Shown here: one piece after another, positions 8,260 through 17,166 of the stretch
How positions within the stretch are numbered: position 1 is the first letter of the stretch
Layout: every line of letters starts with the position of its first letter
Assembly: GCA_040218575.1 (NCBI GenBank)
Contig: JAVJRE010000006.1
Location: 248,001-312,000, forward strand
Direction of reading: 5' to 3'
DNA length: 64,000 nucleotides
From: Alphaproteobacteria bacterium
GTDB lineage: Bacteria; Pseudomonadota; Alphaproteobacteria; JAVJRE01
Translations under genes and position numbers: made by a program
Notes under the pieces: model-generated
Told to the model about the DNA's origin: nothing
The model's input: the letters and a program-made list of their open reading frames with translations, nothing else
Databases searched by the model: none

Positions 8260-10433
8260 GCGTGCGGCGTCCGGTCGTCGGTTGGCGACGGGCCATAGAT
8301 CGTGTCGCCTATACGGAACAGGCTTTCCATCACGGGCGTGACGGCGTGCAGGTCGAACGGCGACGGTGATCCGCCGGCCAACGCCGCCAGATGGGCCCGA
8401 TAGATGGCCAGATGGGGCATGGCGCGGCGCTCGATTCCGCCGCGTCGCGGACGCAGACGCTGGCCGACGAAGCCGGCGAAACGGCCAAGCGCCGCCGCCG
8501 CATCATCCAGCGGGTTAGCCCTGGCGGGCAGGACGCGGAAGCCTTCCGGAAAGAAATCAAGCCGCACCGCGGTGTGGGAAAACTCCAGGACGATGGCGCT
8601 TTCCTGCGCCGTCGCCGACAGGTCGAGATCGTAGCTGAGCGTGGCGCCGCCAGCAGTCTCTGCCAGGCCAGCCGTATGCACCACGGCTGGCATGTGGCCG
8701 CCCTGTCGGTTGACCACTCGCGCGCCGTGCGTCCTGGTGATTGGTCCGGCGCAGACCAGGGCGATGTCGAGAAAGTGGATGGCCAGTTCCATCAGGAGGG
8801 TGCGCCGTCGCTTTTCATCCCGTGACCAGCGGGCCGGTTCACCGGCAACGCGGCCGGAATGGAACAGGACACGGGCGCTGACCAGCGGGCCGGTGTCATG
8901 GTCGTTAAGGAAGCGCCACAGGCGCAGGACGTTGGGCCGCAGGCGGTAGTTGTGAATCAGGCTGATCCGATGATCGCCGGCCACTCTGGTGAGATCGGTC
9001 AGGGTCGCCGCCGTGGCGGCAACCGGCTTTTCCATGATGAAGGACAGGGCGCCTTTGGCTGCCAGGTCACGCACATTGGCGAGATGGGCGAACTCCGGCG
9101 TGGCGATGACGCCGAGTGCGCCGGCCGCCATCTCTGCCGGCATATGGGACAGTGCAGCGAACAGGGCCGGCATTGCCGCTTGCGGGTGCAGGGCGGCCAG
9201 ACGGTCGGCGACCTGCCGGGCGCGGGCGGATGAGGGGTCTACTACGGCGATGACCTGCACGGCCTTGCCAAGGGCGGCGATGGCCGGCAGGTGCATTTCC
9301 TCGACGATGCGCCCGGCGCCCACCAGGATCACCGGCACGGGCGCGTCGCCGGGCGTGGTGTCCTGAACGCTGATATCCCCTGGGACGCCAAGCCGGGCCA
9401 GGGCCTGCGCCCGCTGCCGGAGGGCCGATGCACTGTCAGCGGGCGGCGCCGGATCACGCGGCAGAGCGAGGGCCCGGGCCAGGGCCGGGCGCCACTGCCC
9501 GGTTGGTTGGGAACCGGTCGCCTGCCAAACCGCCGCATGATCCAGACGGGACGGATCGAAGGCCCACATACGGGTGATTTTGTAGGGCAGGTCGCGTCCC
9601 TTGCCGACGGCGCGCAGTATCAGCTCCAGCGGCCAGGCGGCAGCCAGCAGAACCCACGCCGGCAAGGCCAGCCGGCGGTGTGCGCGACCGGTCATCTGGT
9701 CATAGGCGGCGGTGAAGTCGCGCTTGGTCGGCGGCGGGCCGGACAGCACGTCGAAGGTGCGGGTAGTGCCCGGCGTGGTGGGCCTCGCCAGCAGGGCCAG
9801 CGTGCCCTGGATCAGATCCTCCAGGGTGACGAACGGGACGCCGCCACCGCCGCGCCCGGTGATGACCGCCAGCCCCAGCGGCAACACCACCGCTGTGCCG
9901 GCCAGCGGGCCGGGCATGTCGGTATCGAACACCAGCCCGGGTCGCAGAATATCCAGGGCCATGGCGGCTAGCCCGTCCTGACGGGCGAAAGCGCGCACGG
10001 CTTGCTCTTGCAGCACTTTGGATTCGGCATAGGCACCACGGGCCGCCGGCCGCGGCTCCAGCCGCGTTTCCCCATAGCGGCCATCCGGCCCGGGCCGACC
10101 GGGATAAACACTCATGGAGCTGATATGAATGAAGCGCGCGACGTCTTTTGCTTTCGCCGCGGCCAGCAGCTGACGCGCGCCGTCCACCGCAACCCGGTTG
10201 ATGGCGTTGCGATCACCGTCGGTGCCGGTGGCCAGATGAATGACGGCGTCGAGGCCGTCCGGCAGGTCGGCAGCGCTGATGTCGAGAATGTCGCGCGGCA
10301 GGATCGTCACATCCGGCGGCAGGCCGGCCAGCGGCCGTCGGGTCAGCGCCGTCACCTGGTGGCCGGCGGCGACAGCGGCGCGGACGGTGGCGCGCCCGAT
10401 GAACCCGCCGGCGCCGGTAATGAGAATATGCAT
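8256..10433 (-). CDS. Fusion of an NAD-dependent epimerase/dehydratase and a Gfo/Idh/MocA oxidoreductase
   Basis: The 725-residue protein has two domains. Residues 1 to about 330 are an extended SDR: GAGGFIGRA for coenzyme binding, HLATGT, ISSMSVYPG and the YAESK catalytic YxxxK. Residues from about 370 onward are a second Rossmann oxidoreductase with VILVGAGRIVEEMHLPAI and the MEKPVA motif typical of Gfo/Idh/MocA proteins. Each half has normal length for its family, so this is a true domain fusion, not a remnant. The enzymes probably act in sequence on a nucleotide or lipid-linked sugar; the substrate is unknown. It lies downstream of a GT4 and a methyltransferase gene on the same strand, which supports a polysaccharide-modification role. 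Confidence 0.82.
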   Translation of the reverse strand: MHILITGAGGFIGRATVRAAVAAGHQVTALTRRPLAGLPPDVTILPRDILDISAADLPDGLDAVIHLATGTDGDRNAINRVAVDGARQLLAAAKAKDVARFIHISSMSVYPGRPGPDGRYGETRLEPRPAARGAYAESKVLQEQAVRAFARQDGLAAMALDILRPGLVFDTDMPGPLAGTAVVLPLGLAVITGRGGGGVPFVTLEDLIQGTLALLARPTTPGTTRTFDVLSGPPPTKRDFTAAYDQMTGRAHRRLALPAWVLLAAAWPLELILRAVGKGRDLPYKITRMWAFDPSRLDHAAVWQATGSQPTGQWRPALARALALPRDPAPPADSASALRQRAQALARLGVPGDISVQDTTPGDAPVPVILVGAGRIVEEMHLPAIAALGKAVQVIAVVDPSSARARQVADRLAALHPQAAMPALFAALSHMPAEMAAGALGVIATPEFAHLANVRDLAAKGALSFIMEKPVAATAATLTDLTRVAGDHRISLIHNYRLRPNVLRLWRFLNDHDTGPLVSARVLFHSGRVAGEPARWSRDEKRRRTLLMELAIHFLDIALVCAGPITRTHGARVVNRQGGHMPAVVHTAGLAETAGGATLSYDLDLSATAQESAIVLEFSHTAVRLDFFPEGFRVLPARANPLDDAAAALGRFAGFVGQRLRPRRGGIERRAMPHLAIYRAHLAALAGGSPSPFDLHAVTPVMESLFRIGDTIYGPSPTDDRTPHA

Positions 10434-10462
10434 GGTCTGCTCGATCGCCTCGGTCGGAGAGC

Positions 10463-11671
10463 TCAGTCCCGATGGTCCTGGCCGTTCGCCAGATCATGAT
10501 AAAGCGCCGCCAGGGCCTGGCCGTGTGCGGCGAAGGAGTAGGTCTTGCGGGCCATAGCGTTGCCGCGGCGGGACAGTTCCACAAGGGCCGGGCGATTGTC
10601 CATGAGGCGGGTGATGGCGTCGGCGATGGCGCGGGGCTCCGCCGTTACCACCAGCCCGGACTGGTCGGCCTGAAGATCTGCCGCAATACCGGTATCCGGC
10701 GAGACCAGGACCGGCGTCCCGGCAATCATACCCTCGACCGGAGCAATGCCGAAGCACTCGAACGACGATGGCAGACACAGCAGGTCGGTGGCGGCAAGAA
10801 AACGGGTTTTGGCGTCGCCCTGGAGAAAGCCGGCCCAGGTGATGCTGTCGGCCACACCCTGTCGCGCCGCCTGCGCCCGCAGGCGTGTTTCCAGGCTGGC
10901 CGGGCCGCTGCCGGCGACAGTCAGGCGAACGCGCCGGCGACGCGGCATGTCCAGCAGGGCCATGGCGGCAATCAGGCGGTCCACATTTTTCTTGGGATGC
11001 AGGCGGCCCAGATAGCCGAGGGCCAGCGGCGCGTCGGGCGACGGGTCGAAGGCGCGGTGGACCGGGTCTTTTGTCTGCGGCGCCTGATCGTCGAACACCG
11101 GGTGGGGAAGAACCATGGCGGCGCCTGCGGCCCCGCGGCCCGGATGGCTCCAGTGTCGTTCGAGCGCGCTGGAGTAGATGATCGCCGTCATCTGTCGGCG
11201 GTAGCGGCCGGCCAGATAGCGCTTGATCGCTGTCTTGAGGGGCCGCGCCAGGCCGCCGCCCTGACTGATGTCGAAACGCGTCAGTCCCTCGTGCGGCGAC
11301 AGAACAATCGGCCGGCCGGTGGTACGCGCGGCGGCCAGGCCCGCCACCGTCCCATGAGTCCACGCCCCCTCTGCATGGACCACGTCATAACCGGCGGCAT
11401 GGGCGTGAAGCCAGCGGGCCAGGGCTGGCGACAGGCCGTAGCGATGGGCCGGTCCGGCGGGCCATGACAGCCGGGGAAAGGTTTCAAGAGTGACGCCATC
11501 GCTGGTCAGGCGCTGCTGTTCATCCGGCGCCAGGCCGCCGGTGTGGTCGGCGGGAAAGACCAGATGAACCGCGAGACCGGTACGGGCCACCGCGCGGGCG
11601 GAGTCGAGAGTGGCCCGCGGCGCGCCGCCAAACCCGGCATCAAGGCCACCGGCGACCCGCAGTATCTTCAC
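10463..11671 (-). CDS. Family 4 glycosyltransferase
   Basis: The 402-residue GT-B protein starts MKILRVAGGLDAGFGGAPRA, a glycine-rich loop typical of GT4 N-domains. The HAEGAWTHGT and SPHEGLTRFD segments follow. The C-domain shows GYLGRLHPKKNVDRLI and the EX7E motif ECFGIAPVE, the donor-sugar site. The ATG overlaps the stop of the upstream methyltransferase gene by 4 bases (11668-11671), so the two are coupled. It is 29 bases from the fused epimerase/oxidoreductase gene. The likely role is addition of one sugar to a surface glycan; donor and linkage are unknown. Confidence 0.87.
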   Translation of the reverse strand: MKILRVAGGLDAGFGGAPRATLDSARAVARTGLAVHLVFPADHTGGLAPDEQQRLTSDGVTLETFPRLSWPAGPAHRYGLSPALARWLHAHAAGYDVVHAEGAWTHGTVAGLAAARTTGRPIVLSPHEGLTRFDISQGGGLARPLKTAIKRYLAGRYRRQMTAIIYSSALERHWSHPGRGAAGAAMVLPHPVFDDQAPQTKDPVHRAFDPSPDAPLALGYLGRLHPKKNVDRLIAAMALLDMPRRRRVRLTVAGSGPASLETRLRAQAARQGVADSITWAGFLQGDAKTRFLAATDLLCLPSSFECFGIAPVEGMIAGTPVLVSPDTGIAADLQADQSGLVVTAEPRAIADAITRLMDNRPALVELSRRGNAMARKTYSFAAHGQALAALYHDLANGQDHRD

Positions 11672-12585
11672 GCCGGTCGTCCCGGGCGGTCTGGCCCCGT
11701 GTTTTCTGGGCCCGTGCTTTCTGGTAGGGGCCGGCGGGCGAGGACGAAGGTCGAGGCCGGATCGCTGCGCCGGTCGGCCGTCGCCAGGCGCTGCAGGATG
11801 CGCCGGCTTTGCCAGCGGTAGAGGCCGGTGGAGAAGAGATCGAAATGCCGCCAGCCGAGGCGGCGAAGAACCGACTGGCCAACCCGCGCCAGGGCATAGA
11901 CATAGTGATAACCACGCCAGAACCGGCTGTGCTGTGGCAGGTGACGGTCAATGGTAAAGCCGGCGGCAGTCAGCAGGGCGTCCAGGCCCGGCCCCGTATA
12001 GTGCCGGAAATGGCCGATGAGCCGCTCATAGTCCGGCCAGTAGTAGGTCCCGGGCACGGTCAGCAGCAACCAGCCGCCGGGGCGCACGATGCGCCACAGT
12101 TCGCCAATCGCCTGCCGGTCGTCTTTGATGTGTTCCACCACTTCGGTGCAGACCACCAGATCGAATGCGCCATCATCGGCCGGCAGGGCGGGAAAGCCGC
12201 CCTGAATGAAGCGGCTGGCCGGACGCCGGCCATTGAGACGGCGGGCCGCTTCCAGAGTGGCCGGAGCGTATTCGATGCCGGTGAAGTCGGCCCCTGGCGG
12301 CAGGTAGCGGGCCAGCATGCCCAGGCCGGCGCCGATGTCCGCCATGCGGAACGGACGCTCGCCAAACAGATCGTCCATGACCCGGCGGATGGCGCCATAG
12401 CGCCAGGCGTTGCGCACATCGGCGGCATATTTGACCGCATCCTCCTCGGTAAAGAAGGAGTCGTAGAAATCACCATGGCCGGCGCTGTCGGTCAGATCCT
12501 GGCGGCCGCGCTTGGCAAGGCGCAACAGCAGGAGATCGAGCCGGTCGAGCAGACCGGGCGCGGGATGGGGTGAGGTCCGAGCCAT
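11668..12585 (-). CDS. Class I SAM-dependent methyltransferase
   Basis: The 305-residue protein carries a Methyltransf_11/23-type domain. Motif I is MADIGAGLGMLARYLP near residues 100-115, the acidic post-I residue lies in GIEYAP, and motif II/III is FDLVVCTEVVEHI followed by RPGGWLLLTVPGTYY. The C-terminal 60 residues are basic and may contact a glycan or membrane. Family members in polysaccharide loci methylate sugars or act on lipid carriers, but nothing here fixes the substrate. It is the first gene of a three-gene minus-strand operon, diverging from the GT2 gene at 12708. The 122-bp gap between them should hold both promoters. Confidence 0.8.
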   Translation of the reverse strand: MARTSPHPAPGLLDRLDLLLLRLAKRGRQDLTDSAGHGDFYDSFFTEEDAVKYAADVRNAWRYGAIRRVMDDLFGERPFRMADIGAGLGMLARYLPPGADFTGIEYAPATLEAARRLNGRRPASRFIQGGFPALPADDGAFDLVVCTEVVEHIKDDRQAIGELWRIVRPGGWLLLTVPGTYYWPDYERLIGHFRHYTGPGLDALLTAAGFTIDRHLPQHSRFWRGYHYVYALARVGQSVLRRLGWRHFDLFSTGLYRWQSRRILQRLATADRRSDPASTFVLARRPLPESTGPENTGPDRPGRPA

Positions 12586-12707
12586 AGGCGCTTGTGGCGA
12601 TTTGTGGCAGAACGGTCAAGCGGCAGGTGCGGGCCGGGCGGCGCCACTGACCGAATCGCAGGCCGGCGGGCGCGCCTGCGCCGTGGAACCACAGGAGCCG
12701 GAGCGCC

Positions 12708-13652
12708 ATGGCGCAGCAGGGGATAGCGGAGGCAGGCGGCGACAAGCGTGGACCGGACGGTGGCGCCCCCGCGCCTTTGTCGGTGCTGATCCCGACCCGC
12801 GATGAAATCCGCAATATCGCCGATTGCCTTGATTCAGTGGCGTTCGCAGCCGAGCGGATCGTCTTTGATTCCGGCTCCAGCGACGGCACTCTGGAGGTGG
12901 CGCGGGACAAGGGCGCGCGGATCGAGAGCCGGGTGTTCGATGTTTTCTCACGGCACAAGAACTGGGCGCTGGATCACCTGGACTTCGCCCATGACTGGAT
13001 CTTGATCCTCGATGCGGACGAGCGGGTGACGCCGGCCCTGGCCGATGAAATCCGCCGGACCATCGCCCGCCCCGATGCGGCGGACGGCTATGCCATCGCC
13101 CGCAAGAACCTGTTTCAGGGTGTGTGGATCCGCCATGCCGGCATGTATCCCGACTGGCAGTTGCGGCTCTTCCGCCGCGGCCGGGCGCGCTATGAGGACC
13201 GCATCGTCCATGAGCACATGATGGTCGAGGGCCGCACCGATCAATTGCGCGAGCCCATGATCCACCACGACTATAAGGGCATTGAGCGCTATTTCGAGCG
13301 GCACAACAGCTATACCAGTCTGGAGGCGGTGGAGGCCTTTCGCCTGATGCACGGTCTGGCCGGCGCCGACCACGCCCATCTGGCCCACCTGAACGCCACC
13401 GGCGATGCCGCCCCGGCCCGCCGCCGCCGGCTCAAGAGCTTCGCCTATCGTTATGTGCCGTGCCGCAGCCTGGCAGTGTTCCTGTATATGTATGTCTGGC
13501 GACTGGGTTTCCTCGATGGCCGGCGCGGTTTTCGCTATTGCCTGATCCGCGCCTTTCACGAGTATCAGTTGAGCCTCAAGCTGGACGAGTTGCGCGACCC
13601 GCAATCGCCCATGAGACGCAAATACGCCCGCTGGATCACCCGCGATGACTGA
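12708..13652 (+). CDS. Family 2 glycosyltransferase, WaaE/KdtX-like
   Basis: The 314-residue protein has an N-terminal GT-A domain with LSVLIPTRDEIRNIADCL, FDSGSSDGT and the metal-binding DAD in LILDADERVTP. The segments HAGMYPDWQLRLFRRG and YKGIERYFERHN are typical of the WaaE/KdtX branch, which adds glucose to inner-core heptose in LPS. The coding region overlaps the hldE start by 8 bases, so a heptose-biosynthesis enzyme is its closest operon partner. That supports an inner-core LPS role, though the acceptor is inferred. About 25 N-terminal residues precede the fold, so a later start is possible. Confidence 0.8.
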   Translation: MAQQGIAEAGGDKRGPDGGAPAPLSVLIPTRDEIRNIADCLDSVAFAAERIVFDSGSSDGTLEVARDKGARIESRVFDVFSRHKNWALDHLDFAHDWILILDADERVTPALADEIRRTIARPDAADGYAIARKNLFQGVWIRHAGMYPDWQLRLFRRGRARYEDRIVHEHMMVEGRTDQLREPMIHHDYKGIERYFERHNSYTSLEAVEAFRLMHGLAGADHAHLAHLNATGDAAPARRRRLKSFAYRYVPCRSLAVFLYMYVWRLGFLDGRRGFRYCLIRAFHEYQLSLKLDELRDPQSPMRRKYARWITRDD

Positions 13653-15162
13653 CCGAATGAACCATAGCGAAGCGTTGGTGGCCCGTTTGGCCGGTGCTGT
13701 GGTGCTGGTGGTCGGCGATCTCATTCTTGACCGCTTTGTTGACGGCCGTGTTGACCGCCTGTCGTCGGAGGCGCCGATCCCGGTGCTGGTGGAAGGGGCG
13801 GAGCGGCGGATGCCCGGTGGTGCGGGCAATGTGGCCCGCAACCTGGCGGCGCTGGGGGCGACGGTGCGGATTACCGGCGTTGTCGGGGAGGACGCGGACG
13901 GCGAGGTGCTGAAAAAGGCGTTGCATGAGGCAGCCGGCGACGGCGCCCGGCCGGTGAGCGACGCGGCGCGGACCACCACCGGCAAGACGCGCTTCGTTGC
14001 CGGCGGCCAGCAACTGCTGCGGGTGGACCGGGAGGACAAGCGCCCGATTGCCGGCCCGGTGCAGGCGTCGCTGATCGCCGCCATCGGCGATCTGGCCCCG
14101 GGGGCCGGCGCGGTTGTGCTGTCGGACTATGGCAATGGCGTCCTGACGCCGGCGGTGATTGCCGCGGCGCGTGAGGCGGCGCGGGCGGCAGGTGTACCGC
14201 TGGTGGTTGATCCCAAGGGGCGCGACTTCACGCGCTATGGCGGGGCCGATCTGGTGACCCCCAACCGGGCGCAACTGCATGATGCCAGCGGTATGGCAAC
14301 CGACAGTCAGGCCGAGGTGGTGGCGGCGGCGACGGCGTTGCGCGAGGCGGCCGGCGTCGGCGCGGTGCTGGCCACGCTGGGCGGTGACGGCATGGTGCTG
14401 GTGGCGGGTGATCGCTCGTCCGGCGCGCCGCATGTAAGCGCCTGGCCGGCTGAGGCGCGGGAGGTGTTCGATGTCTCCGGCGCCGGCGACACGGTGGTGG
14501 CGGCGCTGGCCGCCGGGCTGGCCGCAGGGGTCGAGCTGGAGACGGCCATTGGCCTGGCCAACACCGCCGCCGGGCTGGTGGTGGCCAAGGTCGGCACGGC
14601 GGTGGTGCGGCCGGACGAGCTGATCGCCGGACTGACCGGTGGCCCCGGCCGGCCGGCCGGGGCGGCATCGGCCGACAAGGTGCTGGCGGCCGACGCCCTG
14701 GTCGAGCGGGTTGAGCGCTGGCGGCGGCAGGGCCTGCGCGTCGCCTTTACCAATGGCTGCTTCGACCTGATCCATCCGGGCCACGTGTCGGTCCTGGCCC
14801 AGGCTCGGGCGGCGGCCGACCGGCTGATTGTCGGGCTTAACACCGACGCTTCCGTGCGTCGCCTCAAGGGCGCCGGCCGGCCGCTGCAGGAGGAAGGCGC
14901 GCGGGCGCAGGTGCTGGCCGCCTTCGCCGATGTGGATGCGGTGGGACTGTTCGACGAGGACACGCCGGTGGCGTTGATCGAGCGGTTGCGGCCGGACGTG
15001 CTGGTCAAGGGCGCCGACTATCGCCCGGAGGACGTGCCGGGCCGTGAGGAAGTGGAATCGTGGGGCGGCCGCCTGCTCCTGGTGGCCATCGAGCCGGGCT
15101 TTTCCACCACCGGCCTGGCCCGCAAGGCGAGCGGCCTTACCCGCACGGAAACAAGCGCCTAG
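13645..15162 (+). CDS. hldE: Bifunctional heptose-7-phosphate kinase / heptose-1-phosphate adenylyltransferase
   Basis: The 505-residue two-domain enzyme makes ADP-D-glycero-beta-D-manno-heptose for LPS core. The N-terminal ribokinase-like domain (about residues 10-320) has GDLILDRFVDG, PGGAGNVARNLAALG and the anion-hole motif DVSGAGDTVVAAL. The C-terminal nucleotidyltransferase domain (about 350-490) starts with FTNGCFDLIHPGHV, which contains the HxGH catalytic motif, and ends with VKGADYRPEDVPG. Order and length fit HldE. The ATG at 13645 overlaps the GT2 gene; a second Met at 13657 is an alternative start. GmhA and GmhB partners are not in the window. Confidence 0.93.
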   Translation: MTDRMNHSEALVARLAGAVVLVVGDLILDRFVDGRVDRLSSEAPIPVLVEGAERRMPGGAGNVARNLAALGATVRITGVVGEDADGEVLKKALHEAAGDGARPVSDAARTTTGKTRFVAGGQQLLRVDREDKRPIAGPVQASLIAAIGDLAPGAGAVVLSDYGNGVLTPAVIAAAREAARAAGVPLVVDPKGRDFTRYGGADLVTPNRAQLHDASGMATDSQAEVVAAATALREAAGVGAVLATLGGDGMVLVAGDRSSGAPHVSAWPAEAREVFDVSGAGDTVVAALAAGLAAGVELETAIGLANTAAGLVVAKVGTAVVRPDELIAGLTGGPGRPAGAASADKVLAADALVERVERWRRQGLRVAFTNGCFDLIHPGHVSVLAQARAAADRLIVGLNTDASVRRLKGAGRPLQEEGARAQVLAAFADVDAVGLFDEDTPVALIERLRPDVLVKGADYRPEDVPGREEVESWGGRLLLVAIEPGFSTTGLARKASGLTRTETSA

Positions 15163-15193
15163 CCCGCGTCAGCGACGTCTCTGCCACAAACCC

Positions 15194-15904
15194 ATGCAGC
15201 ACACCATCCGATGCGAATGGGGCATGGCCGCGCTGCGGGCGCATGGCGGGTGGGCCGATGTGGTCATCGTCATTGACGCCTTGCGCTTTACCTCTCTTGT
15301 GTCGCTGGCGGTGAGCCGCGGCGCGGAGGTGGTGCCGTGGCCGGAACCGGTATGGCCGAGCGAAGCGGAGGTGGCGGCATGGCCGGCCGCGACCGATGGG
15401 GCGGGACGCACGGCGGTGCTGCTGCGCCGTGATGGCGTCTCTTCGTTGCAGATGGTGCGCACGATCGAGCCCGGCGTACGGTTTGTTCAGGCGTCCGACA
15501 ATGGCGCGCCGCTGGCGACGCAAACCGGAAATACGCCGACCCTCGCCGGGGCGTTCCGTAATGCGGTGGCGACCGCCGCCGCGGCGATGCGCGGCTGCAA
15601 GCGGATCCTGGTGGTACCGGCCGGCGAGCGCTGGCCCGACGGCACGTTGCGGCCGGCGCTGGAGGACTGGCTGGCGGCCGGCGCCATCATCAGCGCCATG
15701 GGCGGCGACCGTTCCGCCGAAGCGCAGGCGGCGGCGGAGGCCTTCGCCGCCGCGCGCGGTGATCTGCACGAGCGGTTGCTGCGCACGGCCTCAGGTCAGG
15801 AGCTGGCGGGTGGCGGCGACGGCGATGATGTGGCGACAGCGGCGGAGCTGGACGCCGACACTTGCGCCGCGCTGCTGCGCAACGGCGCGTTCGTGGCGGC
15901 CTAG
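15194..15904 (+). CDS. 2-phosphosulfolactate phosphatase family protein (ComB-like)
   Basis: I chose ATG 15194 because upstream codons in this frame lie inside hldE; the ribosome-binding site is weak. The 236-residue product shows ComB-family features: ADVVIVIDALRFTSLVSLA near the N-terminus, a VQASDNGAPLATQTGNTPT segment, and a late GGDRSAEAQAA stretch. ComB hydrolyses 2-phosphosulfolactate in archaeal coenzyme M synthesis. Bacterial homologues are widespread and often of unknown substrate, so I give only the family. Its stop overlaps that of the convergent RibB-like gene by 4 bases (15901-15904). Confidence 0.75.
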   Translation: MQHTIRCEWGMAALRAHGGWADVVIVIDALRFTSLVSLAVSRGAEVVPWPEPVWPSEAEVAAWPAATDGAGRTAVLLRRDGVSSLQMVRTIEPGVRFVQASDNGAPLATQTGNTPTLAGAFRNAVATAAAAMRGCKRILVVPAGERWPDGTLRPALEDWLAAGAIISAMGGDRSAEAQAAAEAFAAARGDLHERLLRTASGQELAGGGDGDDVATAAELDADTCAALLRNGAFVAA

Positions 15905-17124
15905 GCCGGGCGCGGCCCCGCCGCCCGCCGCCCGGCGCCGGCATCGGCCGGCGGCTCGCCGGCAAAGGGCTCGCGGCCGGTGATGGTCAGGCCATAGCCC
16001 TCGATGCCGCGATAGCGCGCCGGGCTGTTGGTCAGGATGCGGATGGTCTTGAGGCCGATATCGCCCAGAATCTGGGCGCCGGTGCCGAAGCGCCGGCTGT
16101 CCGCCGCCTGACGGGTCTCCGCCTCGCCGGACTGGTCGTAGAGACGGCGACGGTCGAGGCCAAGGCCCCAGCCCTCCGCACCGCGCAGATAGAGAAAGAC
16201 GCCGCGCCCCTCGCGGCCGATACGTTCCAGCGCCAGGTCCACCAGATTGGCGCCGCCCGGACGCAGGCTGCCGAACACATCGTCCATGACGCTGGCGGAG
16301 TGGACTCGCACCAGCACGTCGGGCGCATCGCCGGCGCCGCGCGCGGTCACATCACCCATAACCAGGGCCAGATGCTCCGTATCGTCCACCAGCGAGCGAT
16401 AGACCGAAGCGCGAAAAGCGCCGTGGCGGGTATCGAGGGTGTCTTCGCGGACCAGGGTCACCAGTCGCTCCGTGCGACGGCGATAGGCCACCAGATCGGC
16501 GATGGAGATGAGATGCAGGCCATGGGCGCGGGCGAAAACCTTAAGCTCCGGCAGACGCATCATGCTCCCGTCGTCATTAATGATCTCGCAGATAGCGCCG
16601 GCCGGTTTAAGGCCGGCGAGCCGCGCCAGATCCACCGTCGCCTCGGTGTGGCCGGCGCGCACCAGAACGCCGCCGTCGCGCGCGCGCAGCGGAAAGATGT
16701 GGCCGGGACGGGCGAAGTCGCCGGCCTCTGGCGGGCGGTTGCCCACCGCGTCGGCCAGGGCCTGGATGGTCAGCGCGCGGTCGGCGGCGGAGATGCCGGT
16801 GGTGGTGCCATGGCGATAATCCACCGACACCGTAAAGGCGGTGCGCAGATGCTCCGTATTATCGGCCACCATCTGCGGCAGGCTGAGCTGGTCAATGCGC
16901 TCGCCGGGCAGGGGCGAACAGATGACGCCGGCGGTGTGGCGCACCATGAAGGCGATTTTCTCCGCCGTCACCATCTCGGCAGCGATGATGAGGTCGCCTT
17001 CGTTCTCGCGGGTCTCGTCATCCACCACCACGAGAAACTCACCCCGGGCAAAAGCGGCGATGGCGTCTTCTATGGCGGCGAAGTCAGAGCTGGTCGCAGA
17101 GGGCGGGGTCGCGCGGTCGGCCAT
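15901..17124 (-). CDS. ribB: 3,4-dihydroxy-2-butanone-4-phosphate synthase with degenerate GTP cyclohydrolase II domain (RibBX type)
   Basis: The 407-residue protein has an N-terminal RibB domain (about 12-215). Its intact motifs include DDETRENEGDLI for Mg/substrate binding, RHTAGVIC and GHTEATVDLARLAGL. It should convert ribulose-5-phosphate to the four-carbon riboflavin precursor. The C-terminal domain (about 225-385) resembles GTP cyclohydrolase II, but the three zinc-binding cysteines are absent. The usual HSECLTGD reads HSASVMDD (Ser278), and LRCDCG reads LRPGGA (Pro289, Gly291). This domain should therefore lack cyclohydrolase activity. Proteins of this type have been called RibBX in Bradyrhizobium. 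A separate RibA is expected elsewhere in the genome. Confidence 0.9.
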   Translation of the reverse strand: MADRATPPSATSSDFAAIEDAIAAFARGEFLVVVDDETRENEGDLIIAAEMVTAEKIAFMVRHTAGVICSPLPGERIDQLSLPQMVADNTEHLRTAFTVSVDYRHGTTTGISAADRALTIQALADAVGNRPPEAGDFARPGHIFPLRARDGGVLVRAGHTEATVDLARLAGLKPAGAICEIINDDGSMMRLPELKVFARAHGLHLISIADLVAYRRRTERLVTLVREDTLDTRHGAFRASVYRSLVDDTEHLALVMGDVTARGAGDAPDVLVRVHSASVMDDVFGSLRPGGANLVDLALERIGREGRGVFLYLRGAEGWGLGLDRRRLYDQSGEAETRQAADSRRFGTGAQILGDIGLKTIRILTNSPARYRGIEGYGLTITGREPFAGEPPADAGAGRRAAGPRPA

Positions 17125-17166
17125 GGGTCGTATCCGTAATCGGGGTCCACTTGCGGGGCGGCGACC

